Shown in pieces: positions 62,027 through 64,000 of a stretch of 64,000 bases of DNA. Origin of the DNA: Pseudoalteromonas aliena SW19 (GTDB lineage: Bacteria; Pseudomonadota; Gammaproteobacteria; Enterobacterales; Alteromonadaceae); contig NZ_AQGU01000020.1 in the NCBI RefSeq assembly GCF_014905615.1, forward strand, positions 1 through 64,000, in the 5' to 3' direction. Position 1 is the first letter of the stretch. The number at the start of each line of letters is the position of its first letter. The notes under the pieces are model-generated. The model was not told the DNA's origin, did no database searches, and saw nothing but the letters and a program-made list of their open reading frames with translations. The translations under genes were made by a program, and so were the position numbers.

Positions 62027-62586
62027 CAGTACCTTTAAATTTGATTCTAACCTTCTCTTTATTGGGGGTTTTAGATATAAATACTCCCGCTGTAGAGGCT
62101 AATTTATATTCTAGAGAGTCGGGAAAGATTATTGGCTTATATGCTAAAGAGAAAGAATATGTCTATGAAGGTGACCTACTGATCCATTATTCACATTACG
62201 GACTTAAGCAATCTATAATTTCGAGTGCCAGTGGTCTGATTGTATACACTAATGGATTAGGGGTAGGTGATTCATTTAGCAAAGGGGATTTACTATTTAA
62301 AATCAAAAGCCCGAAAGTTTATGGTGCTTTAAAGTTATCAAAAAGCTATATAGATAATATCGATGCGCCCGCAGATGAACAAGTTTTATCGAGCGGTACT
62401 TTATTATGCTCTGAAAACCTTGATTTTCCTTTAAAAGTTATTCAGGTGGAAAAAAAGTCTATTTTGATATCAATAGAGCTGGGCATTAATACTAAATTTG
62501 AAAATTTTGGCATAAAGTCGCAGCAATTCTATAACTGTGATAGGAAAATGGCTTGGAAGAATGAAACAAAAGATTCAATTGAATAA
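62023..62586 (+). CDS. short HlyD-like (barrel-sandwich) adaptor protein
   Basis: 187 aa. A hydrophobic N terminus (about 4-20, LNLILTFSLLGVL) precedes lipoyl/barrel-sandwich segments resembling HlyD family adaptors (SGKIIGLYAKEKEYVYEGDLLIHYS at about 30-54 and SASGLIVYTNGLGVGDSFSKGDLLFKI at about 67-94). The long coiled-coil arm of normal HlyD (about 400 aa total) is absent, so it is either a minimal adaptor or a reduced gene. It overlaps the precursor gene by 4 bp. Role in exporting the peptide is inferred. Confidence 0.65.
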   Translation: MTVPLNLILTFSLLGVLDINTPAVEANLYSRESGKIIGLYAKEKEYVYEGDLLIHYSHYGLKQSIISSASGLIVYTNGLGVGDSFSKGDLLFKIKSPKVYGALKLSKSYIDNIDAPADEQVLSSGTLLCSENLDFPLKVIQVEKKSILISIELGINTKFENFGIKSQQFYNCDRKMAWKNETKDSIE

Positions 62587-62601
62587 CTTTGAATCTTTTT
62601 T
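62568..62601 (+). terminator. terminator overlapping the adaptor gene end
   Basis: AAAAGATTCAA (62568-62578) and TTGAATCTTTT (62589-62599) form an 11-pair perfect stem. The adaptor stop codon (62584-62586) lies in the 10-nt loop. T residues follow. It marks the end of the peptide/adaptor unit before the next IS. Confidence 0.75.
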
Positions 62602-62699
62602 ACGCAGCTAAATTAAAGCACTCGCCCTAAGGATCTTTGTTTATATTCTATTGGTGATAGAGTAAAGTTGTTGAGACATATGTAGTGGACTTCCCAGCT

Positions 62700-63330
62700 T
62701 TCACTAGGCAGTTTTTAACTCAGAATAATATGCTTCTTCAAATTTAGCAGGTGAAACACTGCCTGTATGTGAATGCGGTTATTTTGGATTGTAAAACATT
62801 TCTATAAAATTAAATATCTCAGCTTTCGCATCTTCACGTTTCGAGTATATCTTACGTTTAATTATTCGCTTTTAATCGTAGTAAAAAAGCTTTCAGCAGC
62901 CGCGTTATCATGGCAATCCCCAGCTCGAGTCATCGATAGTACAAGTTTATGCTCTTTCATAAATGCAAGATAGTCAGCGCTACCGTATTGATTACCTAGG
63001 TCAATATGCACCATTACCACCCCAGCTTTAGGTTGACGTTGATAAACAGCCATTAAGAGTGCATTAATGACAAGATGCTTATCCATATTTTTACCATCGA
63101 TCAACCCACAATTGATTCGGCGCAGGTGGGTTAAATCGCCATACTAATAAGTTATCTGAACACGTGATGTTCCCCCCCCCCTGTGATATGGCGACGCTTA
63201 TACCCAATTTGGCTTTAAGCTTATGGTGTCGCATTATCTTCGCAACACGATTCCACTGCATGCTCACCTGCTTCACGCAAATCTGCATGTATCCAAGGAC
63301 TACCATACGTGCCGCCACTGGCTGCATAAA
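62700..63330 (-). pseudogene. IS3-family orfB (integrase core) remnant
   Basis: Two open pieces remain: a C-terminal DDE part (62862-63104: HIDLGNQYGSADYLAFMKEH, then GDCHDNAAAESFF) and an N-terminal HTH_21 part (63091-63327: VAKIMRHHKLKAKLG). They are in different frames, with a stop pair after TTIKSE and the frame lost near the C run. It cannot act as a transposase. Confidence 0.8.
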
Positions 63331-63339
63331 ACTCTTTAA

Positions 63340-63750
63340 TGAGCTTCAAAAAGCGATTATCTTTAAGTGCTCTATCGCTTATGGGTTTTTTAACCTCGCA
63401 TAAAAACTACTACGATACAATTTAAAAAGGCGGTACATCGTAGTGATGGAAAACTCATTTTTGTGTTCACGAATGAAGCCGTACTTTATTCGGGGTACCT
63501 TGTGGCCTTTTTAAATGTCCCGTTGCTCCGTAACACGTTTCAATTCAGCCTCTAATTTAGCGATCTTAAGCTTTTCATCGGTTGATTGAACTGATTTAGG
63601 TTTATCTTATAACTGGCTCCGCCAGTGATATAACTTTTTGGTACAAATATCTAATCGTTCAGCGACTTCTGCAACTGAATATCCGCGCTCAGTAATTTGT
63701 TTGACAGCTCCCAACTTAAATTCGTGGGTATATCGTTTGCCTTTGCACAT
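63340..63750 (-). pseudogene. IS3-family orfA remnant
   Basis: From ATG 63750 the protein begins MCKGKRYTHEFKLGAVKQITERGYSVAEVAERL, an IS3 orfA helix-turn-helix, with a TAA after WRSQL and another stop after EQRDI, where sequence normally continuing as LKKATAYF is missing. Reading resumes as IKYGFIREHKNEFSITTMYRLFKLYRSSFYA. Decayed. Confidence 0.78.
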
Positions 63751-63815
63751 AAAACACCTCTTATTAGAATTTATAATGTAACTTATTTGGTGTTTAGAAA
63801 GCTATGGGAAGTCCA

Positions 63816-64000
63816 ATAGTCGATTTTGAAAGTGCTCTACCTATTAAAAAGCTGATAATCAAACATCCAAGAGTTGTTTTACTAATCTAGAGAGGGGTGA
63901 CTGTGTAGTGGTCAACTACATCAGGGAGTCGTTTTCGAACGTAAGTGACCTTCAAATTGTTCAAAGTCTAATTCAAAATATCTTCCTATATATCTCTATA
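63816..64000. other. window end; possible remnant of an ATPase gene
   Basis: About 185 bp without a complete ORF. A plus-strand frame from about 63819 reads VDFESALPIKKLIIKHPRVV then LLI and a stop. The IKHPRVVLL tail resembles the segment between the ABC signature and Walker B of transporter ATPases (as in ALIKHPRVLLLDE), but it stops before the DE, so the match is weak. A TGTAGT/ACTACA inverted repeat lies at 63904-63920. Confidence 0.25.

Larger units (their letters stand above)
62682..63815 (-). mobile_element. decayed IS3-family insertion sequence (remnant 2)
   Basis: Ends TGGACTTCCCA (62686-62696) and TGGGAAGTCCA (63805-63815) are perfect inverted repeats and the right interior continues as GCTTTC on both sides. 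The minus strand carries orfA (from ATG 63750: MCKGKRYTHEFKLGAVKQ...) and orfB (IS3-type rve integrase, GDCHDNAAAESFF) broken by several stops and frameshifts. It also holds a run of ten C at 63172-63181. The insert truncates whatever followed the peptide cassette. I place the left end at 62682 because TGTAGTGGACTTCCC resembles an IS3 end. Confidence 0.82.

Overview
The window is chromosomal DNA from a marine gammaproteobacterium, most likely Pseudoalteromonas. The main reasons are a prolidase that keeps the residue numbering of the Alteromonas/Pseudoalteromonas OPAA enzymes, a truncated globin resembling the Pseudoalteromonas 2/2HbO, the AT-rich base composition, and the gammaproteobacterial origin layout. 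No database search was possible, so genus and family names rest on recognition of sequence and gene order.

Layout. 1-260: promoters and leader of an rRNA operon read leftward; the 16S gene lies outside the window. 411-13623: conserved housekeeping blocks (yrdA, DUF1488, aroE; hemF-tsaC-yrdD-smg-dprA-LysM on the minus strand; def-fmt-rsmB-trkA on the plus strand). A group II truncated haemoglobin and a chemoreceptor with a CxxCH haem motif sit between aroE and hemF. 13624-18367: an accessory stretch with two repeat elements, a TonB-dependent siderophore receptor and a tandem array of four small secreted EF-hand proteins. 18368-28707: PilZ protein, trkH, yigZ, pepQ/OPAA, slt, fadBA and tusA. 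28720-30437: a two-gene ATPase plus DUF4276 (TOPRIM-like) module that looks like an anti-phage system. 30586-34084: a lipoprotein and glyQS.

34227-58274 is the replication origin region. gyrB-recF-dnaN-dnaA point left; rpmH-rnpA-yidD-yidC-mnmE-mioC-mnmG-rsmG-parA-parB and the whole ATP synthase operon atpIBEFHAGDC point right. Gene direction therefore diverges at dnaA/rpmH. DnaA boxes and GATC sites cluster on both sides of mioC, densest between mioC and mnmG, and that is where I place oriC. Two near-perfect parS sites lie inside recF, about 12-13 kb from parAB.

58430-64000 is an accessory end. It holds a CadC/ToxR-like membrane regulator, a decayed IS3-type element, a short double-glycine leader peptide gene overlapping a minimal HlyD-like adaptor gene, and a second decayed IS3-type element. 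I read the peptide and adaptor genes as a small, possibly undescribed, peptide secretion (RiPP/bacteriocin-like) cassette, perhaps cut off by insertion sequences from its exporter. This and the ATPase/DUF4276 pair are the best candidates for unusual biology here.
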